64,000 nt of DNA from Branchinecta lynchi (lineage: Eukaryota > Arthropoda > Branchiopoda > Anostraca > Branchinectidae): contig JAKZAP010000004.1 in assembly GCA_023053575.1 (NCBI GenBank), positions 3,267,572 through 3,331,571 on the forward strand, given 5' to 3'. Each line of letters begins with the position of its first letter. Positions within the stretch are counted from its first letter, which is position 1. Below are positions 19,801 through 31,800 of the stretch, piece by piece. The notes under the pieces are model-generated. The model saw nothing but the letters and a program-made list of their open reading frames with translations, was not told the DNA's origin and ran no database searches. Made by a program: the position numbers and the translations under genes.

Positions 19801-22800
19801 ATTACCCTTAGCAATTTTTTAAGCGTAATTTTTTAAATTTGGAAAGTTTTTATGTCGATTTTCTCGTTATGTTTCTAACACGCAAATGATGAATACTATA
19901 ATCTTAAAGATCCGCTTATTGTAATGAATAAAAAACTTCAACGGGTTGTATCAAATTTTTCAGGTCTCCAACATAACCTGTGCAGGTTTTTTCGTGAATG
20001 ATATTTTTCTTCTTTTTTTTTTTTGATTTTCAATTTGTCAGTTATTAAACTGTAATTAAATTGTAGATAAGTTTTAAGTATTTTTGGCAGTGTAGTTAGG
20101 CTAGCTTTTGGCAGTTCTTGAGTTATAGTGTTTTAGCCGAAATTTGTCAGTGTCTATTAATTTCCTTTTTACTCGCTATCTTTGGCGGAAATAAAATATT
20201 GATTGATTGATTGATTCCATAAAATGTAAAATTTTATATTCTTTATTTTTACAAATATAAACCAGATTTTCATTCATTAACTATTTCTTGCCTTCCTTAG
20301 TTGAAGATTGAACCTTTTACTTTTGTTTTGAATATAATGAGTGTTTCAGTTTAAACGAATCAGGATGTTAAAGTTATATATGGATACATGTAAAACTGTA
20401 TTGTCTGGTTGTTGAACTGTTGAGAATTGTATTAAACTGTTTTAGTGGTTTTATATAATGTAACTTGCATCTGAGTCAACCGAGTTCACCTCTCTGCTCA
20501 GTGCTGTATTTTTGTTTTAGTAATATTAAAAAATTAATAGAACATGAACTTGTTACATTACATTATTGCTATTTCCGTCCTTATAGGTTCACACCCGGTC
20601 AGCTGAGAGGCTTCTTGAAGTTTGTCGAGCAAATGGTGGAGCATTCATCAAAGTGGGCCAACATATCGGTGCGTTGGAATATCTTCTGCCTGGAGAATAT
20701 GTTGAGATCATGAGAGTGCTGCATAGCAAAGCCCCCCATAGCCCATTGAAAGATATTATGAGGGTTTTGAAAGTGGAACTAAAACAAGAGGTAGGTTTTG
20801 CGAAGAAAAAAAAATGGTGTGATCCAGCGTTTCAACGTTCGCGAACGGTTATTGGACAAACGTAGGCAGAGACTCAAAATATGGAATTAAAGAACCCTGG
20901 AACTATGATATTAGTTGCGTTTTGTTCGTCTTTTTTCTTTCCCTTTTCGGCTTTAGCTTTTAAACATTTTCAGGCCTTTTTTAACATTTTCGCGTTTCTA
21001 TAGTTGCCACTAATACTAAACTAAGGGCTTTTCGCTTTTCTTGGATAAAAAACGCAGTTTTGACCAATTCCGTTTTAACTGTATTTTACTTTTTTAATTC
21101 ACAGAGTCTTTTCGAAGGCGATACTCAGTTCGTAGGCTCGTAGCTAAACCGCATTTGTTGAAGCTCTACTTAAATTGAGATATGCACTTTAAGGTTGATG
21201 GAATTTAACAGAAATCGAAGTTGAATTTGAAAATCTGGTTTGAACTCCAAACTGAAAGATGTTTTTATCCGGTTCCCAAGCTTGCTTTAGCCTGTCTTCA
21301 ACCAATAAGGTTAACCTTGCTAATGTGCCATTAGACCAGATTATATCTTTTTCCTTCGTAGCGAATACCCTTTTAGCCTGTTAGCTTACTAACCAACGGG
21401 CTTAAACTTGCTGAGATTCAGCTGGAAGATATTTTGATCCTCTTTTCCCGGTTGGAAGGAAGGTAGTTACTTTCTTCAGTCTGAGTGAGCGACAGAGCTA
21501 TAGCCAGCTGTCTGAAGAAAGAAAGAGTTAAAGAAAGAGCTGGTTTAGTTTTGTTGAAATCTTTGTTTCTTGTAACAGTATCCTCACAGAACAAACATAA
21601 TAATCAAGTCTGGATCACTATGTTTCCAGTACAGTCTAACTGCATTGTTTATTTGCTATGGACCTATGGTACCAAGAAAACAAAGATCAAACGTCTTACG
21701 TTGAGTCGTTGGATTTCTGTTTAAAGTAGCCCATTTCAACCAGATTAACCCATCACACATGGGTACCCTTGTATTTAGTTAGCAGTATGTATGACAACCC
21801 TTCAAGCTTGACCTGTACGACCTGTCCAATTTAGTGAAGAGGAGAGCCTTAGGTATGCGGGGTTGATTATTATTGTTATTGAACGTAGTTTGAATTTTTT
21901 TTAGATAGGCCATAAGCTGATAGGTGATTCATTTAAAGGACCCCTCCCCTTATGGGATTATAAGATTCAGAAATTTTTTAGCCATTGTATCGTTTTGCAC
22001 CTACGACTTCAGCGCTTTTTACGCCTAGCCGAGTTTTGAAAGTCACGCGACGCGTAGGCTACTTCGCGGAATACTTCAAGGTCTATCAACAACTCTTTCA
22101 CAAATAAGGACTTGCGAAGCTTTAAGTAGTATATTTCATTTTGGAAGACACGGCAGACCACATTCTGTTTTTGGTTTGTTTTTTTGGTTTTCCAACATTT
22201 ATCCAAGGCGCGTTCAGTTCATTCTGTTTTGTACTTCGCTTGTTTCGCTTAGTTTTCCCACTTTTTACTAACCAAGGCGCGTTCAATTTATTCTGTTTTG
22301 TACTTCGTCTATTTTACTTGGTTTTCCCACTTTTTGGGATCCCAAAACGTAAGTGGAGGGATACCTATGACATCGCAAAAGTTGTCCGTCTGTCCGTCCG
22401 TCCGTCCGTCCGTCTGTCCGTCCGTCCGTCCGTCTGTCCGTCCGTCCGTCCGTCCGTCTGTCCGTCCGTCCGTCCGTCTGTCCGTCCGTCCGTCCGTCTG
22501 TAAGCACGATAACTCTCGAAGGGAATGAGATATTTTGATGAAACTTGGTGAGAAGGTTCGTTGGGTCGTCGGACCAGTCAAGTTCGTAGATGGGCTTTGT
22601 AGCTCTACATTTAGGGGTGGGGGAGGGGATTGAAATTAAGGGACAAACAAAATATTTTGAAACAGCTAATGTGATAGTCGATTATGGGGTAAGAAGACAT
22701 GCTGAACACGATGGTGAAAACCATTTTGTCATCGGACAAGTAGTTCGCCCGGAATCCGGCCAAAACCGGAAAGTTTGTTGAAAGTAAAAGTTTTATTTGA

Positions 22801-25800
22801 AGTTGATTAGATGTTCGATTTAGGGGTAGGAAGACATGCTGAAGACGATGGTGAAAATTATTTTCTCGACGGACAAGTATTTCGCCCGGAATCCGGCCCA
22901 AACCGGAAAGTTTGTTGAAAGTAAAAGTTTTATTTGAAATTGATTAGATGTTCGATTTAGGGGTAGGAAGACATGCTGAAGACGATGGTGAAAGCTATTT
23001 TCTCGATGGACAAGTATTTCGCCCGGAATCCGGCCCAAACCGGAAAGTTTGTTGAAAGTAAAAGTTTTATTTGAAGTTGATTAAATGTTCGATTTAGAGG
23101 TAGGGAGACATGCTGAAGACGATGGTGAAAAATATTTTCTCGACGGACAAGTATTTCGACCGGAATCCGGCCCAAACCGGAAAGTTTGTCAAAATTAAAA
23201 GTTTAATTTGGAGTTGATTGGATGTTCGATTTAGGGCAAGAAGACATGCTGAACACTTATGTGTTTCTACCCGGACATGAAGTTCGTCCGGAATCCGGCC
23301 AAAACCGGAAAACTGTTGGAAGTCAAAGTTTTATTTCTAGTTGATTAGATAAGTGATTTAGGGGTAAGAAGAGATGCTGAGTCCCTGTGTGACAATCGTA
23401 TTTTACCCGGACATATAGTTCGACCGGAATCCGGCTGGAATCGGAAAATTTGTTATAAGCTAAATTTCTATTTGAAGTTGATTAGATGTTCATTACTGGG
23501 GAAAGAAGATACCCTGATTTCGTCTTTGAGCTTTCTTTTTTCGCCGGACAAGTAGTTCTGGAGTTCGGCCGGAACCGGGAAATTGGCAGAAGTGGCAGGA
23601 AGTTTTCGTCAAAACAGATATGACTTATAGGGGTAAACACACATGCTGAATCCAAATCTGAACTTGGTTTTCTCAGGTGATTAGCTATTTGGCCTTAATC
23701 TGTTTCTGAATTTTAATTGTAAAAATGTTCAAGGAGTCTGGCGAAGACTGGATCTGGCTAAGACAAGACCCAGTTGTCTGGATCAGATATTGAATTTTTG
23801 GGATCCCATCGAAACCTTTGGTCTTGTTAACCAAGGCGTGTCCAGTTTTCAAATATTTTGCGTTCAGCCGCCGTGTCGGAGAGAGGGAGCCTGGATAGAG
23901 TTAACAAGTGCTAACAAAAAAATCGCAAATTTCTCTTGGAAAGTAATGGTATTTTGGGAATCTATATTTCTGAGCCTTTTCATCGTGGAAAGATCATTTC
24001 TAGTAAGACTCGTGTTTTAAGAATATTATTAATGATTTTGCCGTTACCAAATATTAAAACGTCGGTTGTTTCGGTTCGGCCTGGGTTCGGCTTATATTTA
24101 AATTACGTACTCGATACTTACTTAAACTACAACTCTTACTACAAATATTTCCCCTATGAAATGGATCAGAAAAACGTGTACGAAAATACTATGGCTTTCC
24201 ATCTGAAACTAGCGATTCCCTTGTTAGCGCATGTCGACCATATCCAGCCTTCCTGCTCTCCGACGCGGCGGCTGGGCGCAAAACATTTGAAAACTGAATA
24301 TGCCTTGGCTAAAAAGGGGGAAAACTAAGCAAATAAAAGAAGTAATAAAAGGAAGATTATTACATCCTTATGAGAGAAAGAATTGTCAGCGGACGTTGAA
24401 GATAGGCAAACTTTTCGTTGGGTGGCGGGAACACAAAAAAATCGTAGTTACGAAAGAAACAACGGAGAAAGACGGGGATTTTAGAAGCTTATAATTCCGC
24501 ATGGGAGCTAAGTATATTATAAAAGACAGGATAAGCAAGAGGGGTCTTTTAAATCGTCTCCCCAAAGGATGTTTGAATTGATTGGAAGAAAACTGCCTTC
24601 GAGCCGATCATCCTAGGCCATACTTCCACTTAGTGAGATCGTGACACTCTTTTACAGCCATCTGAGGTTTTCGACAGCTTCGAACCTGAGCCCCTCGGTG
24701 CAGCTTCGTTAGCTCAAGTCCACAAAGCAACGCTAAAAGATGGCACTGTAGTAGCAGTGAAGGTGCAGCACCCGCTTGTAAAAGGACATTCGCTGGTGGA
24801 CATGAAATCGATGGAGGTAAGGCATAACAAAAAAATCCAGATTTCCATCAGTGCTCGCTGGCGCTAGAGCTGAGTCGAAACCATTGACAACAGCTAGTCA
24901 CAAGGTCAGAAATAGCACTGACTAGCTATTGTGGAGAATGTTAGGAATGATCCTAGCTTGTTAAATTAATAAATATATCCTTGTTTTTTCATAATAGCTG
25001 TAAAGAGTATGCCTGCCATTGCATCGTCATGACGTAATACACGTCGAAGCGATGACATACGTAACAGTAAAAAGGGGAAATCAAATAACGTATATGTCCT
25101 GGGCAACAGAATACAAAACAAAAAGAATTTCGAAGCTAGTGAGCCGTTTCTTTTGCTCTTTTGCAAGAACTGCGAGAATCAACTCAAAACTGTGCGTTTT
25201 GTCGCAGAGCATTCAAATATTTCAAACGAATACGTTTTGGGGGAGGGGGAGAAGGGATACAAAATTATCAGCATCATCCATTTAACAAACTATGTCTCAA
25301 AGACGATTAGAGACATATGCCATCTATCGGGAACAACCTTAACGTATTGCCTAGATGGCGTATGTGTTTACACCATTGTTGGGAATGACAACCAAAATGG
25401 ATGGGGCACTATTGAGCCACACCAATGTAGTTTAGTTGATTTTCAAGACTAAAAGTTGTTCTTAAGGTACGTGCACACATAGTCCGATAAGCTAAAAATC
25501 GTAACTTGCAAAAAGTATCGATACAAGAGCTGTAAGCTCATACGGCACTTGCAAGCATAACATTGTAGGAGCGCAGAAAAGAGCTAAGGCGAAGTCCTCC
25601 TTCTCCCCTACCGAAATATTAGAAATCGGCCAGAACGAGTGGTAAGTTTCGATATAGTGTACCAAAGCTGTCCTGTACCTACAAAACACGACAGATATGC
25701 AAAATGTCTTATTCCCAGAGTTCGTAAAACTTGACAGGTTATTAAGTGGGTTGGCTCTTATTGTAATTCTTTCTGTTTTTATGGCACTTGCCCTTCGGCC

Positions 25801-28800
25801 AAGTGCCATATAGCGATCGCGATTTCTGTCCGATGTCGGTCGGTCGGTCCCGGTTTTGCTAGTTCGGGCACTTCCAGATAAGCTAGGAGGATGAAAGCTG
25901 GCAGGCATGTCAGGGACCGGACCAGATTAAATTAGAAATAGTCACTTCGCCGATCCGACCATCTGGGGGGGGGGGGGGAGTGGAGGGAGGGGGAGTCATG
26001 AAAAACTAGGAAAAATGAAGTATTTTTAACTTTCGAACGGGGGGTCGGATCTTAATGAAACTGGATATATGGAACGACTTTGGGTCTCAGATCTCCCATT
26101 TTAAATCCAGACCGGATCCGGTGACGTTGGGGGGGAGTTGGAGGGGGTAACCGGAAATCTTTGAAAACGCTTAGAGTGGAGAGATCGGGATGAAACTTGG
26201 TGGAAAGAACAAGCACAAGTCGTAGATACGTGATTGATGTAACCGGACTGGATCCGCTCACTTTGGGGATGTTTGTGGGGGGGGGGGGGGGGTCCGAGTT
26301 TCTAGTGATCCCGCGAGTTCGGTGCTTCCTGATATGCTAGGACGATGAAAATTGGCAAGCATGTCAGGGACCTGAACAGATATACTTGAGAATAGTCGTT
26401 TCCCCGATTCAACCTTCCGGGGGGGGGGGCTGGAGAGAGGGGGAATCCGGAAAAGCTAGGTATTTCTAACTTACGAACGGATGATGGGATCTAAATGAAG
26501 CTTGATATATAGAAAGACCTCGTATCTCAGACATCCCAGTTTAAATTCGGAACGGGTTCTGGTGACATTGGGGGGAGTTGGAGGGGGGAACCGGAAATCT
26601 TGGGAAACGCTTGGAGTGAAAAGATCGGGATGAAACTTGGTGGAAAGAACAAGCACAAGCCCTAGATACGTGATTGACCTAGCCCGACCGGATCCGTTCA
26701 CTGTGGGGCAGTTGGGGTGGGGGGGATCCGAATTTCTAGTGATCCCGCGATTTCGGTACTTCCTGGTGTGCTAGGACGATGAAACTTGGCAGGCGTGCAA
26801 GGGACCCGGACGGTCTGACTTGAGAATAGTTGTTTCCCCGATTCGACCATCCGGGGGATGAGGTAGGGGTAATCCGGAAGTGAGGTATTATTAACTTGCG
26901 AACGGGTGATCGGATCTTGAAACTTGATATATAGAAAGACCTCGTGTCTCAGACGCCCCATTTTAAGTGCGGACCGGATCCGGTGATATTGGGGGGAGTA
27001 GGAGGGGGGGGGGGGGCGGAAATCTTGGTAAACGGTTAGAGTGGAGGGTTCGGGATGAAACTTGGTGGGAAGAACAAGCACAACTCTTACGTGAATGACA
27101 TAACTGGAACGAATTTGGTCACAGTGGGAGAGTTTTTTTGTTGTTTTTTTTTTGGGGGGGGGGGGTGTCCGAGTTTCTATTAATCCAACGAGTTCGGTAC
27201 TTCCTGATGTGCTAGGACGATGAAGCTTGGCAGGCTTGTCAGGTACCCGAATAGATTGAATTGAGAATGTCTTTTCCCCGATCCGACCATCGTGAGGGAG
27301 TTTAGGAATGGGGAATCCGGAATCTAGTGGCAAGCTCAGCTATTTCTTGGGTTTCCGAATTTAAATGAAATTTGATATTCAGAAAGACCTCGCTCCTCAG
27401 ATATCCCATTGTAAATCCGGACCGGATCTGGTGACACTGGGAGGAGTGAGAGGAGGGAAAGGGAAATCTTTGGAAACGCTTAGAGATGAGGGACCGGGAT
27501 GAAACTTGGTGGGAAGAACAAGCACAAGTTCTAGATACGTCATTGATATAATAGTACGGAATTCGGGCACTTTGGGGGAGTGAGGATGCTCCTGATTTCT
27601 AGTGATAGTGCGAGTTCGGTAGTTCCTGATGTGTTATGACAATTAAGTTCAAATCCGGGTCGGATCCGGTGACTTTAGCAGGAGCCAGAGGAGGGAACCG
27701 GAAATCTTGGGAAACGCTTAGAGTGGAGGGATCAGGATGACACTTGGTGGGGAGAAACAAGCGCAAGTCCTAGATACATTGTTGACATAACCGGACCAGA
27801 TTCGGACACTGTGGGGGAGTTTGGGGGGGAGGAGCTTAATTCTGGTGATCCCGCAAGTCCGGAAGTTTCTGATGTTCTAAGAAGATAATACTTGGAAGAC
27901 ATTTCAGGGACCCGAACAGACTGACTTGAGAATAGTCGTTTCCCCGATCCGACCATCATGGGGGTTGCGAAAAGATTTGACGTGCACAAAAACCAAACGG
28001 ATAGACAAAATAGCATGCAAATTGGACACTACCGAGCTTATGCCACTTTGATTTGTTATTTGGCGTCCGGACGGGATCCGGCCAAAGTGGGGGGGTAGGG
28101 GTAGCGGGACTCAGATATTTGTAGATAGGCTCTGCTTCGATTCCAGTCAAACTTGATGGACGTGACCAGGATAAGTCAGAGATGCGACATTTATATTTCC
28201 GAGTCGTATTCAGCCACGGTGGGTGGAGCTGGAAGGGGAGTCCCGGAAATTGTGTGGCTCGCATAAGGGTCAAACAAGTGGAGTGATTTGAATGAAACAT
28301 AGAAGGTACAAAGATCATATGCCTTAGATGACATATTTGAAGGTTTGAGCAGGATCCGACCACGATGGGGGGGGGGAGAGATTTAGCGGAAGTTTCCCAG
28401 GAAATGCTCAGATTCGAGTGAACGATAGGTGGTAAGAGAAAATGCTTCAGATGATCCAGTTAGGAGCCCGGACCAGATTCGGTCGCGGTGTATGGGGGAT
28501 TGGAAGGGGGTACCGGAAATCTTGGTCACGTCTAGGGACATAGCGAGCGGATTTCTTGGGCTGAAACTTGGAAGGTTGGCGATGGCTTGGAGGCGATGTT
28601 GGAAATTTTCAGACTTGAGTGAAACTAGATTCAAGGTCCGAACTGCATTTTTGGATGGCGGGTTGATTTGTAAAGTTCTCTTCTACTTTCTAGTACCACC
28701 TACTCTTAACAAGTGTCATATGAGCTCGCAGCTCTTATTTTACATTTAAACAGATTATCATGGGCCAGTGGAGCTTATAACGTTAGATAAAAAAAAACAG

Positions 28801-31800
28801 CGTTTTCGAGCCTTTAGTTTCCAATCATCGAGTTTCCTTTCGATCTGACGAACCGGAAGTTATGCATGACACACAATTCCGGTAATCCGGATTCATCTTC
28901 CCTCGACTCTCCCGAAGATAGCTGCATTGGGTAGATGACTACTTCCAAAATAAATCTGATAGGATCCCTACTACACCTGTCGAGTCTAAGCGTGTCCCGA
29001 GATTTCTGGTCCCGTTCAGTCCCCCCCCCCCCCAGAGTTATCGGATCCGCTTTGGACACGAAATGGGACATTCCGGACCCGAGCTCCTTCCAGCTGTCAA
29101 GTTTCATTTGAATCCGGTGCCCGTTCAAAGTTATACCTGCCTCAGGATCCCAGACCCACCCACCCTCCCCCCGCGATGGTCAGATCGGGCTCGGATCCCT
29201 GATCGCCTGCCAAGTTTCGTCGTCCTAACACATCTTTGAAGTACCTTAATGCGATAACCGGAATTCCTGGACCTCCCCCCTCCATCTCCCCCACAGTGAC
29301 CGGATCCAATCCTGCTATGTCAACGATGTATCTGGGATCTATGCTTGTTCTTTCTATCAAGTTTCATCCCGATCACTCCACTGTAAACGTTTCACGATTT
29401 TTTCGGTACCCCCGTCCAACTTTCCCCCACAGTTGGGGGAAAGTAATCCATCACAGTTAAAGTAATCCATCAAAAGGCTCGCCAGTTAATCAACGAAACT
29501 AACAAAGGACGTCCAAAACCGCTCATGAATACCCACGCACTCTATGTCGTCTCGTGCTCTTCGATGATTTTCAAATATCTTCATGGTCATCTGCCTCGCT
29601 GCTTCACTTCTTTCTTTCCCGATTTCCTTGAGTCAAGGAGCTCTCATGGTTTACGCAACAAGGACTACCTAAAATTACCCAGGACCAAGACTGTGAGATC
29701 AGATTTCAATCCTCGTATTGGATGTAGCAAAGTATGGAACAGTCTCCCCGATAATGTCCGTAGCATTCTGTCGTTTGGCACCTTTAAGACCCAGCTAAAA
29801 ACATTTTTGTTGATAAAGAATAAATATATTCGGGAATATATATTTTGTGTTTTGAAATAGGCAAGATCAATAATGAGGGTAGGCCGACATCCCTGGATGC
29901 TCGGCTTGAGTATTTTTTTATTTTATTTTATTAATTTACTTGTTGAAAATTAGTGATTGTGGGAGATCGGCGTAGTCCTGGAGGTGAACCTTGATGATTG
30001 AGCGGTAAGTAAAAATAAAACAAATTTTTTAATTGGTCTCTTTTTATTTTATTGTAATAGTTAAGAGACTCGTTCATTCGTTAATTATTGTGGTATTAAC
30101 CCCTATGTCACGGGCCATGGAGCTTTGTAGGGGGCGAAATTTATTTTGTTCCTTTATTTTGATTTTGATAAAATTGAACTGAACTGAACTGAAGTTGTTG
30201 GATCCGGTCCAGTGACTATTTCCAAGTCAGTTTGATATGCCCTGGTATGCCTGCCAAGTTTTATCGTCCAAGCACATCCGGAAGTACCCTAACTCGCGAT
30301 CACGGGACCGACCGACCGACCGACCGATGGTAAAGTGATCGGCAAGTGCCATACAAATTAACAAAACTTATCGATCGCAGGTTTATATTAGCTGACTAGT
30401 CCGTTTACGAACAAAAAATTTGCCGTCAGCTTTGGCTGATGCAATATATAACTAAAAATAGTATATTATGGCCTTCTCGCCGTTCCCGAGGACAGCTCGG
30501 GGAATCCAGGGAAACGGCCAGGATAGAGGGAGTCATTCCACGTGGACTCTGCGACGGCAAACAACGACAACATGGGGAATGCTTCCAAAATTAATTTAAT
30601 TAAAAAAAAAAAGTATTCAGATAACTGAATTAGTCGGGATCCACATTATTATTGTTATTATTTATTTGAATCCTTCAAAACTGAAGAGTAGTGTATAAAA
30701 AGGAACAACAACATGTCAATCAAACTCACACACACTTACATACTAATAAACAGCCAACCATTAAAGACAAATTAGCTTACTAAATATACAACGAAATACA
30801 TGGAAAAAAAAAACTAAATTCGAAATAAACAAACTAATCAGGACTCTTTTTCGTGAAAAAAGGAAAAAGGTTGTGATGAAGAAGAATGTTGTCAGCCTTT
30901 TTATGAAAGTTCTGGATTTTACTATTTAAAGTTTCCAAAGGATTCTTCACTTTAAAATTCGAAGTTAGGAAAGAGTTACCAGCAGAAATCGGGAAACCAA
31001 GAAGGAATTTAGAGAATTTATAATAGGTAACTTTTAACGCAGCGAGTTCGGAAGGACGAAAAGAAGAAAAGAAAGTAGACGGAAAAAGAATGTGAGGAAG
31101 TGCAACAGCCGTATAAATAGAACCAAGAACATCTCTGCGATACATCCACCGTAAACGAATAACAGCACCGAAAGCTCTTCTTATTTTATCTTGCACATGT
31201 TGAATAAGGATACGTTTCCAATCCCTGGTATTAGATGAATAAAGGATTCCAAGATACATAACTTTCTCATTATTTTTGGTTTTGTTTATTCTGATTGTTC
31301 TCGCGCAGCTTTACATTGCTGTTACGTAAACAAACAATTGTAACCGCAATGGAAAAGATGACAGTTCGAGCGTGTTCCACCCTACTTACCGTAGTTACTA
31401 CGCATGACGTCACGAATTCTGGCTTTTTGCCGTCAAGGCTGGAACGATTTTTCTATTTTCCAGCAGGATTTCACGCCAGGGGTGAATCCGACCAATCACG
31501 TCTCAGAGAGGCGCAGTTACTACGCTCCCGAGCATGGTAAGCAAATAGTAACTATTAGTTACTATTCCGACAAGGCTGGAACGGTCAGCGTAGTAACTTT
31601 TCGTGAGGATGGAACGGAAATAGTAACTAATAGTAACTATTATTAGAAGGGTGGAACACGCTCTTCCTTAAAATCAGATTTAAACCGTAACCAGACTTAA
31701 TACTGATCTGACAAATTTTTATTAACCATCTCTAAAATCTGTTTTCCAAAAAACAAGAACACCAGCAGGCAGCAGCTCCCAAAATTGATACCTCACCGAA

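Larger units (their letters stand above)
20791..24657. other. ADCK1 intron 3
   Basis: Contains a reverse K fragment (21985-22150), a 75-bp duplication (22195-22335), F copy 1 (22331-23810) and K copy 2 (24125-24560). 20800-21980 shows no gene or recognised repeat. Confidence 0.6.

Noticed and set aside
22141..22581. ORFs on both strands with SVRPSVRPS or TDGRTDGRTD repeats
   Set aside because: Translation of the (TCCG)n microsatellite; open on both strands at once.
26698..27333. 211-codon minus-strand ORF rich in proline and serine
   Set aside because: It lies across family G tandem units, and the same peptide fragments recur out of register in neighbouring units.
31295..31646. Overlapping ORFs in MITE B
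   Set aside because: The same sequence in copies 2 and 3 has different stops; no protein family.
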